The notes: generated from the letters alone by a model not told the origin. Positions 8,985-19,027 are shown, counted from the stretch's first letter. The stretch is DNA of 64,000 nt from Brachyspira sp. SAP_772 (GCF_009755885.1 NZ_VYIX01000002.1:289957-353956), one strand, 5' to 3'. Translations and numbers: made by a program.

Positions 8985-9420
8985 ATCCCCGCCCTCTAGG
9001 CTCATATGTTTTATTTATAATATCTAATTTTATTAATCTCATTGTATACTAAAAAAAGCACACCCACCCAAGTGTTTTTTTAATTTAAAAATATATTTAA
9101 CCGCACGGTAAACAAAATTAAAAATATAATAAAATTAACAATACAATTTTTTTAATATACAAGTGATTGTCAACCGTGTGGTTAAGTAGTTAAAATTATA
9201 TATATTAAAATTTTTTTATAAAGCCCACCCTCTAGATTTATATGCTTTATTTGTAATATTTAGTTTTATTAATCTTTTTGCTTATTTAAAAAAGCATACC
9301 CGCCCAAGTTGTTTTTAAATTTATAATTAGCACACCGCACGGTAAGCAAAATTAAAAATATAATAAAATTAGCAATATAATTTTTATAATATACGAGTGA
9401 TTGTTCAGCGTGCGTTAATA
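8985..9420. repeat. Two tandem copies of the ~200-base 'CCGCCC' repeat
   Basis: Copy one is about 8985-9183 and copy two about 9222-9416. Each starts with CCGCCCTCTAG or CCACCCTCTAG, continues through a similar AT-rich stretch to an 'ACCCGCCCAAGT'-like box, and ends with a roughly 83-base unit whose ends are inverted (ACCGCACGG near 9100 and 9334; CCGTGTGGT near 9182; GCGTGCGTT near 9415). The two copies are similar but diverged. Related copies lie near 51.8, 55.1 and 56.5 kb. This fills the 600-base gap between the two symporter genes. Confidence 0.82.
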
Positions 9421-9456
9421 TAGACTGAAATATATATTATAAATAGATTATATAAA

Positions 9457-9489
9457 CAAAAAGGGCAGCTTCATTAGAAACTACCCTTC
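9457..9489 (-). terminator. Terminator for the second DAACS gene
   Basis: Read on the minus strand, GGGTAGTTTC pairs with GAAGCTGCCC over 10 bp and is followed by TTTTTG. It lies 30 bases after the stop of the minus-strand symporter. Confidence 0.85.
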
Positions 9490-9518
9490 GTATTAATTAA
9501 TTTAATTACTAATAATTT

Positions 9519-10703
9519 TTAAGCAGTTGCCTCTTTTTTGATTTTTGTCTTGTAGAACCAATCAACAAATACAGCAATAGCATTGTCACCAGAAACATTA
9601 GCAGCTGTACCGAAAGAGTCTTGAGTTAAGTATAGAGCAATCATCAAACCTTGTAACTCTTCTCCAGTAATACCAATCATATAGAAGAAAGGTAAAGCAC
9701 TCATAACAGCACCGCCAGGAGCACCAGGAGCAGCAACCATAGCAACACCTAACATAAGTATGAAAGGAAGTATTGAGCCGTAAGTAGGGTTTTGTCCAAG
9801 TATGAGTATTACAGCAGTAGAACAGCAAGTTAAAGTAATCATAGAACCAGCCAAGTGTATAGTAGCACAAAGCGGTATAACAAAATTTCTAATTTGCTCG
9901 CTAACACCATTTCTCTCAGCAGCTATTAAGCTAACAGGTATAGTAGCAGCACTACTTTGAGTACCTACAGCAGTGAAATATGGCGGAATTTGGTTTTTAA
10001 TGAGCATTATAGGTGATTTCTTTCCTATAATTCCAGATATTATAAACAAAGCAGTAATATAAAGTATATGTAAAGTAATAACAACAGCAAATACTTTACC
10101 AAATATTACAAGTATATGTTGTATACTACCAGCATAAGCTAAATTAGCAAAAGTACCTAAAATGTGTATAGGTAATAAAGGTATTATTATGTTTTTAAGA
10201 ACAGCCTGTATAACTTCTTCAGAGTCTCTTACTATAGAAAATAATTCTTCTCCTTGTTTTTTGGGTCTTAACATCGTAATACCAATACCAAGTATAAATG
10301 CAAATACTACAGCAGATGTAACATCAAATAAAGGTTTAAGAGGTATAGAAAAATAACTGTCTAAACCAGATTCTATCTTTACACTACTTAAAGCAGCAGA
10401 ACCCAAAAGGGTAGGGAAAAGATTTGAAGCTACTAAAAAAGCAATGCTTCCTGCTAATAATGTAGAACCATAAGATATAGCTACAGTAATTCCAATAAGT
10501 TTAGAAGCACCCTCTGTAAGGCTGGCAATACCGTATCCTATAAAAGCAACTATCATGAGTGGTATAATAAAGTTTAAAAATAAACTAAATATAGAACTGA
10601 AAGTTACAAATATTCTTACTACAGGACCAGGAAGGTACATGCCTACTAAAATACCTAGAATTATACCAATTATAATTCTAGGCAGCAAACCAATTTTTTT
10701 CAT
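9519..10703 (-). CDS. Dicarboxylate/amino acid:cation symporter (DAACS), paralogue
   Basis: 394 residues from the ATG at 10703, which has GGAG 7 bases upstream; a longer frame to 10760 lacks a site. It shares the layout of the gene at 7731: GTQSSAATIPVSL (HP1), LCATIHLAGSMITL (TM7), and GAPGAPGGAVMSAL (HP2). It imports an anionic amino acid or carboxylate with cations across the inner membrane; the substrate is undetermined. It is convergent with its paralogue, the two separated by repeats, suggesting an old duplication or independent acquisition. Confidence 0.88.
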   Translation of the reverse strand: MKKIGLLPRIIIGIILGILVGMYLPGPVVRIFVTFSSIFSLFLNFIIPLMIVAFIGYGIASLTEGASKLIGITVAISYGSTLLAGSIAFLVASNLFPTLLGSAALSSVKIESGLDSYFSIPLKPLFDVTSAVVFAFILGIGITMLRPKKQGEELFSIVRDSEEVIQAVLKNIIIPLLPIHILGTFANLAYAGSIQHILVIFGKVFAVVITLHILYITALFIISGIIGKKSPIMLIKNQIPPYFTAVGTQSSAATIPVSLIAAERNGVSEQIRNFVIPLCATIHLAGSMITLTCCSTAVILILGQNPTYGSILPFILMLGVAMVAAPGAPGGAVMSALPFFYMIGITGEELQGLMIALYLTQDSFGTAANVSGDNAIAVFVDWFYKTKIKKEATA

Positions 10704-10854
10704 TTTAAAACTCCATAAGTAAGTGTTATGAGTACAGTATATAAAATTTTTTTTATTCAATCAATTATTTATTTTACTAAAAATTTTATTTTCGGTTTAT
10801 ATATCTCTATATTATTATATATATAATACATTTTCAACATATTATGAATAGTAA

Positions 10855-10892
10855 TAAAAAACTACGATATAAAAATTATACCGTAGTTTTAT
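10855..10892 (-). terminator. Terminator after ftsH
   Basis: AAAACTACGG.. and ..TCGTAGTTTT form a hairpin of about 13 bp with flanking T/A runs, usable in both directions. It lies 25 bases after the ftsH stop. Confidence 0.82.
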
Positions 10893-10916
10893 GTTTTATT
10901 TAGTTATTAAAATAAT

Positions 10917-13028
10917 TTATTCTTCATCAGTTTTCTTTTTTCTGTTAGTAGAAGATATTTTTTTACTAATAGAAGAAGTTTTTTTAGTAACCTTCTCTTC
11001 AACTCTAGAATCTTTTTTAAGAGGTTTTATAGGAGTAGAAAATACTTCATCTTTAACGCTCTTTACTTCTCCATCTTGATAAGCTGAAGGGTCTTCAAGT
11101 TCATCAGTACCTCTTTTAGGGTCTTTACCTGCATAAACTAATTTATCTTTAACTTTATCAAGCTTAACTTCACATATTCTTTCAATATCTTCTATATCAA
11201 GAGATTCTTTTTCAAATAACTCTCTAGACAATGCTTCAAACTTATCAGCATTTTCAGCTATTAATTTTTTAGTTCTTTCATAAGCCTTAATAACAAACTT
11301 ATGTACTTCCTCGTCAATTTTTTGGGCAGTTTCTTCACTATAGTCTTTGTGACGAGCAATTTCTTTACCCAAGAATATAGGCTGTTCTTTTTGCCCGAAA
11401 GCAATAGGACCAAGCTTACTCATACCCCACTCACAAACCATTCTTCTAGCAAGTTCAGTGACTCTTTCTATATCATTAGAAGCACCAGTAGTAACAGAAT
11501 CTTCGCCAAACTTAAACTCTTCAGCAACACGTCCTCCAAGAAGCAAAGACATCTCATCAATAGCCTTTTTTCTCTGAAGAGTATATCTACCATCTGAAGG
11601 AAGCGTCCAAGTAGCACCTAAACTTCTTCCGCGAGGAACTATTGTTACTTTATGTAAAGCATCAGTATTTTGAAGTAGCACTGCCATTAAAGTGTGTCCT
11701 GCCTCGTGGTAAGCAGTATTAAGCTTTTCTTTTTCACTTATAAGAATGCTTCTTCTCTCAGGCCCCATCATAACCTTATCACGAGCCTCTTCAAAATCTT
11801 TAAGCTCTACTCTCTCTTTATCATTTCTAGCAGCAATTAAAGCAGCCTCATTAACCATATTAGCAATATCAGCACCAGAAAAACCGGGAGTAGCTCTTGC
11901 AAGATGATACAAATCTATAGAAGGATCATGCTGTATTTTAGCAACATGCACTTTAAATATTCCCTCTCTTCCTTTAACATCAGGCAAATCAACAACAACC
12001 TGTCTGTCAAATCTACCCGGACGAAGTAATGCAGGGTCAAGTACATCAGGTCTGTTTGTAGCAGCAAAAATTATAATTCTAGTATCAGTATTAAAACCAT
12101 CCATTTCAACTAGCATTTGGTTTAGAGTTTGCTCTCTTTCATCATGACCGCCGCCGTATCCAGCTCCTCTAGTTCTACCCACAGCATCAAGCTCATCTAT
12201 AAATATAATACAAGGAGCAGATCTCTTACCTTGTTCAAATAAATCTCTTACCCTTGAAGCACCCACACCTACAAACATCTCAACAAACTCAGAACCAGAC
12301 ATACTAAAGAAAGGTACATTGGCTTCACCAGCAACAGCTTTAGCAAGTAAAGTTTTACCAGTACCCGGAGGGCCTACCAATAATACTCCTTTTGGTATCT
12401 TAGCACCAAGCCTAGTAAATTTGCTGGCATCTTTTAAGAATTGAACAACCTCTTGAAGCTCTTCTTTTGCCTCTTTACATCCCTCAACATCTTTAAATGT
12501 TACTTTTACATCTTCTTTTGTTAATAGCCTTGCTCTGCTCTTTCCAAAGTTCATAGCTCTGTTATTTGAACCTTGAACCTGTCTAAACATGAAGAACCAA
12601 AGTAAAAATCCTATAGCAAGTATAGGAAGTAAATTTACAAGTATTATGCTAAAATAACTAGGTTTTTCAGCTTCACCGCGAACCTTTACATTGTTTTCTA
12701 TAAGAAAATCTGCAAAACCGCTTGCTGTAAAAGGTATATAAGAATAAAAATCTATCTCTGTAATTTTACCATTAACTGTCTCTACAGCTTTACCATTTTT
12801 TATATACTGGTCAACTATAGTAACTTCTTTAACAACACCATCTTTTACTTTTTGTACAACAGTAGAGTAGTCCCATTCCTGAGCTTTAACTTGAGGTGTT
12901 TTCTGAAAATACATTATTGCCATTACTACCACCATTGTGAGAAGCAATATTATAATAATTTGATTTCCGCCCCCGCTTTGAGGAATGTTGTTTCTTCTAT
13001 TTGTATTCTTTTTTTTATTATTAGCCAT
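10917..13028 (-). CDS. ftsH: ATP-dependent zinc metalloprotease FtsH
   Basis: 703 residues. Two membrane helices (about 24-40 and 127-147) flank a periplasmic domain. The AAA+ module has Walker A GPPGTGKT (219-226), Walker B CIIFIDEL (273-280) and second-region-of-homology arginines in RPGRFDRQ. The zinc site HEAGH is at 441-445. FtsH degrades membrane and regulatory proteins as an inner-membrane hexamer. The last 60 or so residues are a Lys/Glu/Ser-rich tail longer than in E. coli. It has GGAG before the start and lies 30 bases downstream of the NlpC/P60 gene, so they are likely co-transcribed. Confidence 0.97.
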   Translation of the reverse strand: MANNKKKNTNRRNNIPQSGGGNQIIIILLLTMVVVMAIMYFQKTPQVKAQEWDYSTVVQKVKDGVVKEVTIVDQYIKNGKAVETVNGKITEIDFYSYIPFTASGFADFLIENNVKVRGEAEKPSYFSIILVNLLPILAIGFLLWFFMFRQVQGSNNRAMNFGKSRARLLTKEDVKVTFKDVEGCKEAKEELQEVVQFLKDASKFTRLGAKIPKGVLLVGPPGTGKTLLAKAVAGEANVPFFSMSGSEFVEMFVGVGASRVRDLFEQGKRSAPCIIFIDELDAVGRTRGAGYGGGHDEREQTLNQMLVEMDGFNTDTRIIIFAATNRPDVLDPALLRPGRFDRQVVVDLPDVKGREGIFKVHVAKIQHDPSIDLYHLARATPGFSGADIANMVNEAALIAARNDKERVELKDFEEARDKVMMGPERRSILISEKEKLNTAYHEAGHTLMAVLLQNTDALHKVTIVPRGRSLGATWTLPSDGRYTLQRKKAIDEMSLLLGGRVAEEFKFGEDSVTTGASNDIERVTELARRMVCEWGMSKLGPIAFGQKEQPIFLGKEIARHKDYSEETAQKIDEEVHKFVIKAYERTKKLIAENADKFEALSRELFEKESLDIEDIERICEVKLDKVKDKLVYAGKDPKRGTDELEDPSAYQDGEVKSVKDEVFSTPIKPLKKDSRVEEKVTKKTSSISKKISSTNRKKKTDEE

Positions 13029-13058
13029 ATATTCTCCAAAAAAATCTCTTTTATATAT

Positions 13059-13742
13059 TTATTCTAAAGGTATATCTAAAATAGTACCATAACTATTAAA
13101 ACATTTTGATGCAAGTGAATCTACGCCTCCTCCTCTTCTAAGATAGCTATTAATAACTTTACCGTCTTTTCTAGCTAAATCAGGATATTTTAAATTTATA
13201 TAGCCTTCAACAAGCCCTCTGCTCGTAGAGGCATGTACATAAGTTACAGTTCCTTCTTCTCTATCTACATCAACAACTATTCCAGCATGCGTTAGCTTTT
13301 TTGTATCTGATGTTGTTCTGTCAAACATCACTATATCGCCAATGTTTGGCATACCATCATTATATATTTTTTTATATTTTGAAAGTGTTGAATATATTGT
13401 TTTAACACCGCTAGAGTCCATTATCGCTTGCTTTTCAAATACTGCTATATTAGAACTCCAATACACAGCTGTTACAAAACCAGAACAATCAAAATTAAAT
13501 TTTTTCTTCTCTTTTGTAGTGGGATGTGTTAATTCAACTCTTTCATTATATTTATATTGTTTTTGCAAATAATAGTTAGCCCACTTTTTTATATCTTCTC
13601 TAACTTTATCCTTTTGTTTATCATCAATTTCTACACCATTTTCATCTAAATATGATTGATAATTCTTATCATAACCATAATTTTGTGCAAATGAATAGCT
13701 TGAAAACATTAAAGCAATTAATATACTAATAAAAAAATGCAT
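13059..13742 (-). CDS. Exported NlpC/P60 cell-wall peptidase
   Basis: 227 residues with a signal peptide (about 1-19, cleavage after SYSFA). The catalytic Cys is in FDCSGFV (Cys86); the His motif is LTHAGIVVD, followed by VTYVHAS. A serine/aromatic segment between them resembles the family layout. Members cut peptide cross-links in peptidoglycan, so the site of action is the periplasm. It is followed at 30 bases by ftsH in the same direction. The C-terminus after YLRRGGG is not part of the core fold. Confidence 0.85.
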   Translation of the reverse strand: MHFFISILIALMFSSYSFAQNYGYDKNYQSYLDENGVEIDDKQKDKVREDIKKWANYYLQKQYKYNERVELTHPTTKEKKKFNFDCSGFVTAVYWSSNIAVFEKQAIMDSSGVKTIYSTLSKYKKIYNDGMPNIGDIVMFDRTTSDTKKLTHAGIVVDVDREEGTVTYVHASTSRGLVEGYINLKYPDLARKDGKVINSYLRRGGGVDSLASKCFNSYGTILDIPLE

Positions 13743-13866
13743 AATTCCTCTAATTAAAAAATAATTTTATAAAATATTTACAAAAAGTCAAGGTACTTTA
13801 TAAAGATACTTTATTTAATACAAAATCGGATTTTTACCTATAAATAATATAAGAAAATATAAATAA

Positions 13867-14424
13867 TTATGACAATTCATTTAAAGAAAAATTATTAGAT
13901 TTTAACCATTTTATTCTATATTGCAGTGGAGTTATCATATTAAAAAATGCGTTTAAATATGGATAGGCATTTTCAAATTGTATTGACAGCCTTGTTTTGA
14001 AATAATATTTATTATTTAAATCAAGATTATTTGTATCAATAATATATACTCTATTTATTTGACTTGTATTTCTAATTAATTCATAAAAGTTTGTATTTCT
14101 TGTTTCAGCCATAGTTAGAGAATTATATATAACATATTCTTTGGTAAAAAAATCATAATACATTCTTCTATAGAAGTGAGCATCTTTTATGCTGTCATCT
14201 AATATAAGATTTTCTTTAAATAGATTAACTCTAAAATTGAATATAGTTATAATACCATTGTCTAGATATTTTTTTATATTATTATAAAAAACTATATCAT
14301 TTCTCAAATAAACATTAGCATATAATGTATTATTATAAATATTTGCCCTTGAAAAATAAAGTCTTAATTCATAAGGGTATAATTGAAAGCTTATTATAAT
14401 AAATAGTGTTAATACATATTTCAT
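13867..14424 (-). CDS. Secreted DUF4390-like protein
   Basis: 185 residues with an N-terminal signal-like segment (about 1-18). The order of features fits DUF4390: an opening strand RLYFSRANIYNNTLYANVYLR-like region (split here into two strands), an 'ALDNGI.. F.. V'-type LDNGIITIFNF, then YYDFFTKEYVIYNSLT. DUF4390 proteins are periplasmic and of unknown function. It lies 124 bases upstream of the NlpC/P60 gene in the same direction. The family call is by pattern. Confidence 0.6.
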   Translation of the reverse strand: MKYVLTLFIIISFQLYPYELRLYFSRANIYNNTLYANVYLRNDIVFYNNIKKYLDNGIITIFNFRVNLFKENLILDDSIKDAHFYRRMYYDFFTKEYVIYNSLTMAETRNTNFYELIRNTSQINRVYIIDTNNLDLNNKYYFKTRLSIQFENAYPYLNAFFNMITPLQYRIKWLKSNNFSLNELS

Positions 14425-14475
14425 AACTATTTAATTATACTTAAATTAATATAAAAGTAAAGCATATAAAAAGAG

Positions 14476-14503
14476 TTGACTATATAAAAAAAAATATTAT
14501 AAT
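14476..14503 (+). promoter_or_regulatory. Promoter of the tmRNA gene
   Basis: TTGACT at 14476-14481 and TATAAT at 14498-14503 with a 16-base spacer; the RNA's 5' end is about 22 bases after the -10 box. Confidence 0.7.
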
Positions 14504-14525
14504 AATGCATATATGTTCTTTGAAA

Positions 14526-14875
14526 GGGGATGCTCCGGCTTCGACTGCGATGGTTGAGTCATATTTTGCATAGCCGTGCTTGGTATATGCACGTAAATAT
14601 CATACTAAAAATATAAGTGCAGACGAATACGCACTTGCAGCTTAATTGAAGCTGTCACTGGTTTAGTGATTTGTCTATGGGTTGCTTTATCGGTGTCGAA
14701 ACACATAGAACTTGTATTGGGTGCCGTTTGAGCCTAATATTACGTATACTCAAACTAGCTTTATAGTTTTTCTGCTTGTCTTTTACCTGTAGAGTGAAAC
14801 TTCAAAGATAAGATATGCTATGTAGACGGATATGGGGCGCTTCGTAGGACGCGGGTTCGAGTCCCGCCATCTCCA
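14526..14875 (+). ncRNA. ssrA: tmRNA (ssrA), one-piece
   Basis: About 350 bases. The 5' end GGGGATG pairs with CATCTCC at the 3' end to form the acceptor stem, and GCGGGTTCGAGTCCCGC forms the T arm. The tag reading frame starts most likely at GCA 14619 after an ATAAGT context and encodes ADEYALAA, stop at 14643-14645. The tag ends in the expected ALAA degron but is short, at eight residues. CCA is partly encoded at most. tmRNA rescues stalled ribosomes together with SmpB, which is not in this window. Confidence 0.96.
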
Positions 14876-14895
14876 ATTCTTATAAAAAATTAACT

Positions 14896-15387
14896 TTATT
14901 CGCTCTTCTGAAAAGCTAGCCTCTCTGCTCCGTTTCTTCTTAATTTTATTATGCCGCACTTTGTAAAACCTTCTTTCTCTAAAAGCCTTTGCATTGGTAT
15001 GTTGTCTTTATGTGTATCTACTCTCATGTTTTTGCATATATCAAAACAGTATTTCATGCAAAAAGAGCCTACTCCTTTTTGGTTTTTTAAAGTTGCTATT
15101 CTGTGTATAACTCCGTATTTATTATTATTAAGCCATTTGCCTTCGTATATTTCATTATAATCTTCTTCAATGCCCACAAAAAAACAAAATGTTGCTATTA
15201 TATTATTATCATCATCTAAACATACATAACTTTCATTTTTTTGAATGTCTTGTTCTATATTTTCTCTTGCTGGGTAACCGTCTGCCCATTGATTTGGATT
15301 ATTATTTGCTTTCATATATTCTCTGGCATAATCGAATATTTCTAAGAGTTTATCTATATCATTAGCAGTTGTTTTTCTTATGGTCAT
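14896..15387 (-). CDS. GNAT-family N-acetyltransferase
   Basis: 163 residues. It opens with IRKTTANDIDKLLEIF, the usual beta1-alpha1 of GNAT enzymes. HRIATLKNQKGVGSFCMKY holds the acetyl-CoA pyrophosphate loop (Q/RxxGxG/A, here QKGVGS), and NIPMQRLLEKEGFTKCG is the C-terminal 'N..a...yeklGF' block. The acceptor substrate cannot be read from sequence. AAGGAA lies 7 bases upstream of the start. It faces tmRNA convergently, with 20 bases between. Confidence 0.85.
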   Translation of the reverse strand: MTIRKTTANDIDKLLEIFDYAREYMKANNNPNQWADGYPARENIEQDIQKNESYVCLDDDNNIIATFCFFVGIEEDYNEIYEGKWLNNNKYGVIHRIATLKNQKGVGSFCMKYCFDICKNMRVDTHKDNIPMQRLLEKEGFTKCGIIKLRRNGAERLAFQKSE

Positions 15388-15444
15388 ATTGTATTCCTTA
15401 TTATTAGCTTAAAATATTATACATTAAAAAATTATAGTTTGTCA

Positions 15445-15785
15445 ATTTTTTATCTTGTTCTTTTTCCCGCAGCAAAAAGAACCAAAAAGTGCGAGTGTTT
15501 TAGCTTTATATGTTTGGAATATATAAATATAAAATAATAGCTATGTTTTTGTATACATAAAAAGCTATACTTTATTAAATGCAGTTCTTTTGGTTCTTTT
15601 ATACCAATAAAAGAACTGGGGTGCGGGGCAAAGCCCTGCAAATAACCAAAATGAAAAAAGTAAAAATTTCTAGAATGTGTCAATTATCTTCTATCAACTT
15701 TTTCCTGCCGCAAAAAGTTTTCGCCCTTCGGGCACGCTTCGCGAAAGTGCAAATGTTTTAGCTTTATACGTTTGGAATATCTATA
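15445..15785. repeat. Mosaic intergenic repeat block
   Basis: At 15455-15500 is the 'TTTTTCCCGCAGCAAAAAG' module. At 15580-15650 is a TGCAGTTCTTTTGGTTC module without the internal cassette (TATACCAATAAAAGAAC reads straight through) ending in GGGGCAAAGCCC. At 15695-15760 is a second CCGCAAAAAG module, this time carrying the GGGCACGCTTCGC cassette. No gene is seen. Confidence 0.85.
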
Positions 15786-15846
15786 AAATAATAGATGAAA
15801 CATTTTTAATATCAGATTGAAAGAAGAACAACTTTACTAAATATCA

Positions 15847-17160
15847 CTAATCATATATATGCTTAATTATCCATTCATATCTTTTCTTAAGCTCTCTCTC
15901 CTCGCCAATCTCTACCGCTTCATAATAATTCTTTCTAATGCCTTTTTCTAAATAATCCTGCTTTATTATATGATAAGGATAATCATGAGGATATTTATAA
16001 TCTTCATTGCTTTTTCTGTCAAATGATGCTGAGTTGTTATCTTTCAAGTAATTCGGTATAGAATAAAGCTCCCCGTTTCTTACGTCTTTTAATGCTTTAT
16101 TAATAGCATTGTATGCAGAATTAGATTTCGGGCAAAGTGCCAAATATATAGTAACCTCTGCAAGCGGTATTCTTCCTTCTGGCATACCTATAAACTCCAC
16201 TATATTAAGCAGTGATGATGCTATATTAAGTGCATTAGGGTCTGCTAGCCCTATATCTTCAGCAGCTAATATGCAAAGGCGTCTTGCTATATATCTAGGG
16301 TCTTCTCCTGACTCAAGCATTCTTGCTAAATAATAAATTGCTGCATTTGGGTCGCTTCCTCTCACACTCTTTATAAAAGCACTAATTGTATTGTAATGTT
16401 CATCTTCATCAAAGTTTAATGCCTGCTTGGTTGTAACGTCTTTTACTATCTCTTCTGTGATTGTGAGTTTTTCTTTTGTTTCATCTATTTGAGTGGCTAA
16501 GTATGATGTTTCAAGATATGTCAAAGCTTTTCTCACATCCCCATGCGAAAACTTTACTATTAAATCTATTGCCTTCTCTTCAACATCAATATCTTCTTCA
16601 CCAAGTCCTCTTTTATCTTTTATAGCATTAACAACCGCCTCTCTAATGTCTTCATCTTCGAGATTCTTAAACTCAAAAAGCATTATGCGTGAAAGAAGTG
16701 CATTAGTTAAATAAAAATAAGGGTTTTGTGTTGTGCTTCCAATAAGAATAATTGTTCCATTTTCTACAGCAGGAAGTAAAGCATCTTGCTGAGATTTATT
16801 AAACCTATGTATCTCATCAATAAAAAGTATTGTCTTTTTTTCGTTAGATAGATTTTTTTCTGCCTTTTTAATAGCATCTCTAATTTCAGACACATTAGAA
16901 AGTACAGCATTTAATTTTATATATTCTCTTTTAGTCTTTTTAGCAATTATAGAAGCAACTGTTGATTTTCCAACTCCCGGAGGTCCAAAAAAAACCATAG
17001 AAGTGATTTTATCTTTATCAATCATTTTTCGTAGAGTTTTATTTTCTGAGAGTATATGCTTTTGTCCATAAACTTCCTCTATAGAAGTAGGACGCATACG
17101 CTCTGCCATTGGAAGAAAAGAGTTGTCTTCTTCTGTAAAATCAAACATTGAGCTTTTCAA
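15847..17160 (-). CDS. rarA: Replication-associated recombination protein RarA (MgsA)
   Basis: 437 residues, normal for the family. AAA+ motifs: Walker A FGPPGVGKST (about 58-67), Walker B ILFIDEIHRFN, sensor-1 IGSTTQNP. The C-terminal part has the RarA tetramerisation region with SVRGSDPNAAIYYLARML and the ALCPKSNSAYNA block. RarA acts at stalled replication forks with SSB. GAGGAA lies 6 bases before the start. The start overlaps the end of the upstream gene by 20 bases, so the two are probably translated from one message. Confidence 0.95.
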   Translation of the reverse strand: MKSSMFDFTEEDNSFLPMAERMRPTSIEEVYGQKHILSENKTLRKMIDKDKITSMVFFGPPGVGKSTVASIIAKKTKREYIKLNAVLSNVSEIRDAIKKAEKNLSNEKKTILFIDEIHRFNKSQQDALLPAVENGTIILIGSTTQNPYFYLTNALLSRIMLFEFKNLEDEDIREAVVNAIKDKRGLGEEDIDVEEKAIDLIVKFSHGDVRKALTYLETSYLATQIDETKEKLTITEEIVKDVTTKQALNFDEDEHYNTISAFIKSVRGSDPNAAIYYLARMLESGEDPRYIARRLCILAAEDIGLADPNALNIASSLLNIVEFIGMPEGRIPLAEVTIYLALCPKSNSAYNAINKALKDVRNGELYSIPNYLKDNNSASFDRKSNEDYKYPHDYPYHIIKQDYLEKGIRKNYYEAVEIGEERELKKRYEWIIKHIYD

Positions 17161-18148
17161 TGTATTCCTCTACAACAGGTATGTAATTAATAATGTCTTT
17201 TAATTTATCTTTTATTTCGTATTCTAATATGTCTGCTATAGATATATAGTCTTCATTAGAGAATGCTTCTAAAACATTATTCATCATATTATTAAAATCT
17301 TCTATAGAATCATAAAGACTTATTTTGTTTATTTTTATATTGTTATAATCTATAGAGCATATATCTGCCACTTTTGAAAGTATTGTAAAAGAGAAACTCA
17401 CCACTCTTGAAAATTTTTCTGCATACAAAAATGCTTCTTTATCATTGCCTGTTTGAAGCTTGCTAACAATTTTATCTAATAACTCTATTATAAAATCATA
17501 AAACTTAGGAAGCGTGCCTATTTTATATAATGCATTATCAGAATTAATATTGCTTGAAAACATTATTATAGTATTGATTTTAGCATCTTCCATAATAAGT
17601 TCCATAGCTGGCATTAATTTATCATTAATAAATGGTTTAATATCATCATTAAAATAATCTCTTATTTTTTCTATATCTTCTTTTTTTTCAGTTAATGATG
17701 TTAGTCTTTCTAATTTTACTTCTAGCATCTTGAGTAAATGCATAGAATTATGGCTTTCTAAGCTCATATTGCAAAGAAATATCACTCTAGGTATAGAATC
17801 CAATACCCAAGCAAATCCGTCTTTTAAATCTTCTATATCTTTTTCACTTAAAATAGCAGAATCTGTAACAGAAATATTTTTAATATAATCCATTATAGAA
17901 TTAAGACTAGATAAATAATATTCGCTATTGCTAAGGGCTTCTATATATATGTTGTCAATATTTTCTATAAGTATCTTTTCATATTCTTCGTCTATATACG
18001 GGTGAAGCTCATTATTATCTATTATAATTTTGTTAATAAGAAAATTATTAGAGTTGCACCACTCTTCTACGCCCTTTAATACATCATAAGCATTTTGTTC
18101 ATTTTCTAAGGTAAATGATAATTCTTTGTCATTGATAAATATTTTCAT
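17141..18148 (-). CDS. Unrecognised cytosolic protein upstream of rarA
   Basis: 335 residues, acidic, mostly helical by composition, without a signal peptide or membrane helices. The N-terminus (MKIFINDKELSFTLE) looks like a ubiquitin-like strand pair, followed by long amphipathic helices. I do not recognise a family or catalytic residues. It overlaps rarA by 20 bases, so its product is likely made together with RarA; a link to replication or repair is inference only. Confidence 0.7.
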   Translation of the reverse strand: MKIFINDKELSFTLENEQNAYDVLKGVEEWCNSNNFLINKIIIDNNELHPYIDEEYEKILIENIDNIYIEALSNSEYYLSSLNSIMDYIKNISVTDSAILSEKDIEDLKDGFAWVLDSIPRVIFLCNMSLESHNSMHLLKMLEVKLERLTSLTEKKEDIEKIRDYFNDDIKPFINDKLMPAMELIMEDAKINTIIMFSSNINSDNALYKIGTLPKFYDFIIELLDKIVSKLQTGNDKEAFLYAEKFSRVVSFSFTILSKVADICSIDYNNIKINKISLYDSIEDFNNMMNNVLEAFSNEDYISIADILEYEIKDKLKDIINYIPVVEEYIEKLNV

Positions 18149-18286
18149 TTTTCTACCATTTTTATAAAAAAGATTATAGTATTACATTACTAATTTTCGG
18201 CTTTAAAAAATAATTATCTATATATTTTTATAAAAAAACCACTTATAATATACCAAAAAAATAATATATGTGTTGGATTTTATTTG

Positions 18287-19027
18287 ATGAAAATTGATAT
18301 ACTTACACTATTTCCTGATTTTTATGAAAGCCCTTTAAATAGCGGAGTGATATCTATGGCAAAAGAAAGTAATGCTTTAGATATTAATATTGTTAATATG
18401 CGTGAGTTTGGAGAGGGCAATTATAAAAAATGTGATGATTATACCTATGGCGGAGGGCCGGGTATGATTATGACTTACACTATTTTTAAAAAATATTTTG
18501 AGAGTAACAATAAAGGACACACTATAATATTTTCTCCATCTGGAAAAACATTAACACAGCAAAAAATAAAAGAACTATCACAAAAAGAACATCTCACATT
18601 AATACTTGGACACTATGAAGGCATTGATTATAGAGTTGAAAAAAAATATGCTGATGAAGCTATAAGCATAGGTGATTATGTTTTAAGCGGAGGGGAGATA
18701 CCTGCACTTTTACTTGTAGATGCAATATGCAGATATAAGGGTGTGCTTAATAATAGCGAATCTGTGGTAAATGATACTTTTGAAGAGAATGCTAACGGGC
18801 TTTTAGAATACGAACAATATACAAGACCTTATGAAATAGATAACATGAAAGTTCCTGATGTTTTAATTTCTGGTAATCATAAGCTTATAGAAGAATATAG
18901 AAGAGAGAGAAGCATTATAAAAACTTTTATTAATAGAGCAGATATGTTTAAAAATATTGATTTATCAAAAAAAGACATAAAGACTATATTTAATTATTTA
19001 ATAGAGAAAACAAATAAAATATTATAA
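18287..19027 (+). CDS. trmD: tRNA (guanine37-N1)-methyltransferase TrmD
   Basis: 246 residues from ATG 18287; a TTG one codon earlier is a less likely start. Typical blocks: MKIDILTLFPDFY, YGGGPGM, the SPOUT knot HYEGIDYR and SIGDYVLSGGE, and the C-terminal RRERSI. TrmD methylates G37 of tRNAs reading CNN codons and prevents frameshifting. It is usually in an operon with rpsP, rimM and rplS; here it stands alone, flanked by an unrelated gene on the other strand and an M50 protease. Confidence 0.96.
   Translation: MKIDILTLFPDFYESPLNSGVISMAKESNALDINIVNMREFGEGNYKKCDDYTYGGGPGMIMTYTIFKKYFESNNKGHTIIFSPSGKTLTQQKIKELSQKEHLTLILGHYEGIDYRVEKKYADEAISIGDYVLSGGEIPALLLVDAICRYKGVLNNSESVVNDTFEENANGLLEYEQYTRPYEIDNMKVPDVLISGNHKLIEEYRRERSIIKTFINRADMFKNIDLSKKDIKTIFNYLIEKTNKIL

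Noticed and set aside
9598-9870. Frame with many Tyr and Cys on the strand of the symporter gene
   Set aside because: It overlaps the symporter gene in another frame and has an implausible composition.
18284-18286. TTG as the trmD start
   Set aside because: The adjacent ATG gives the normal MKIDILTLFPD beginning of the family.
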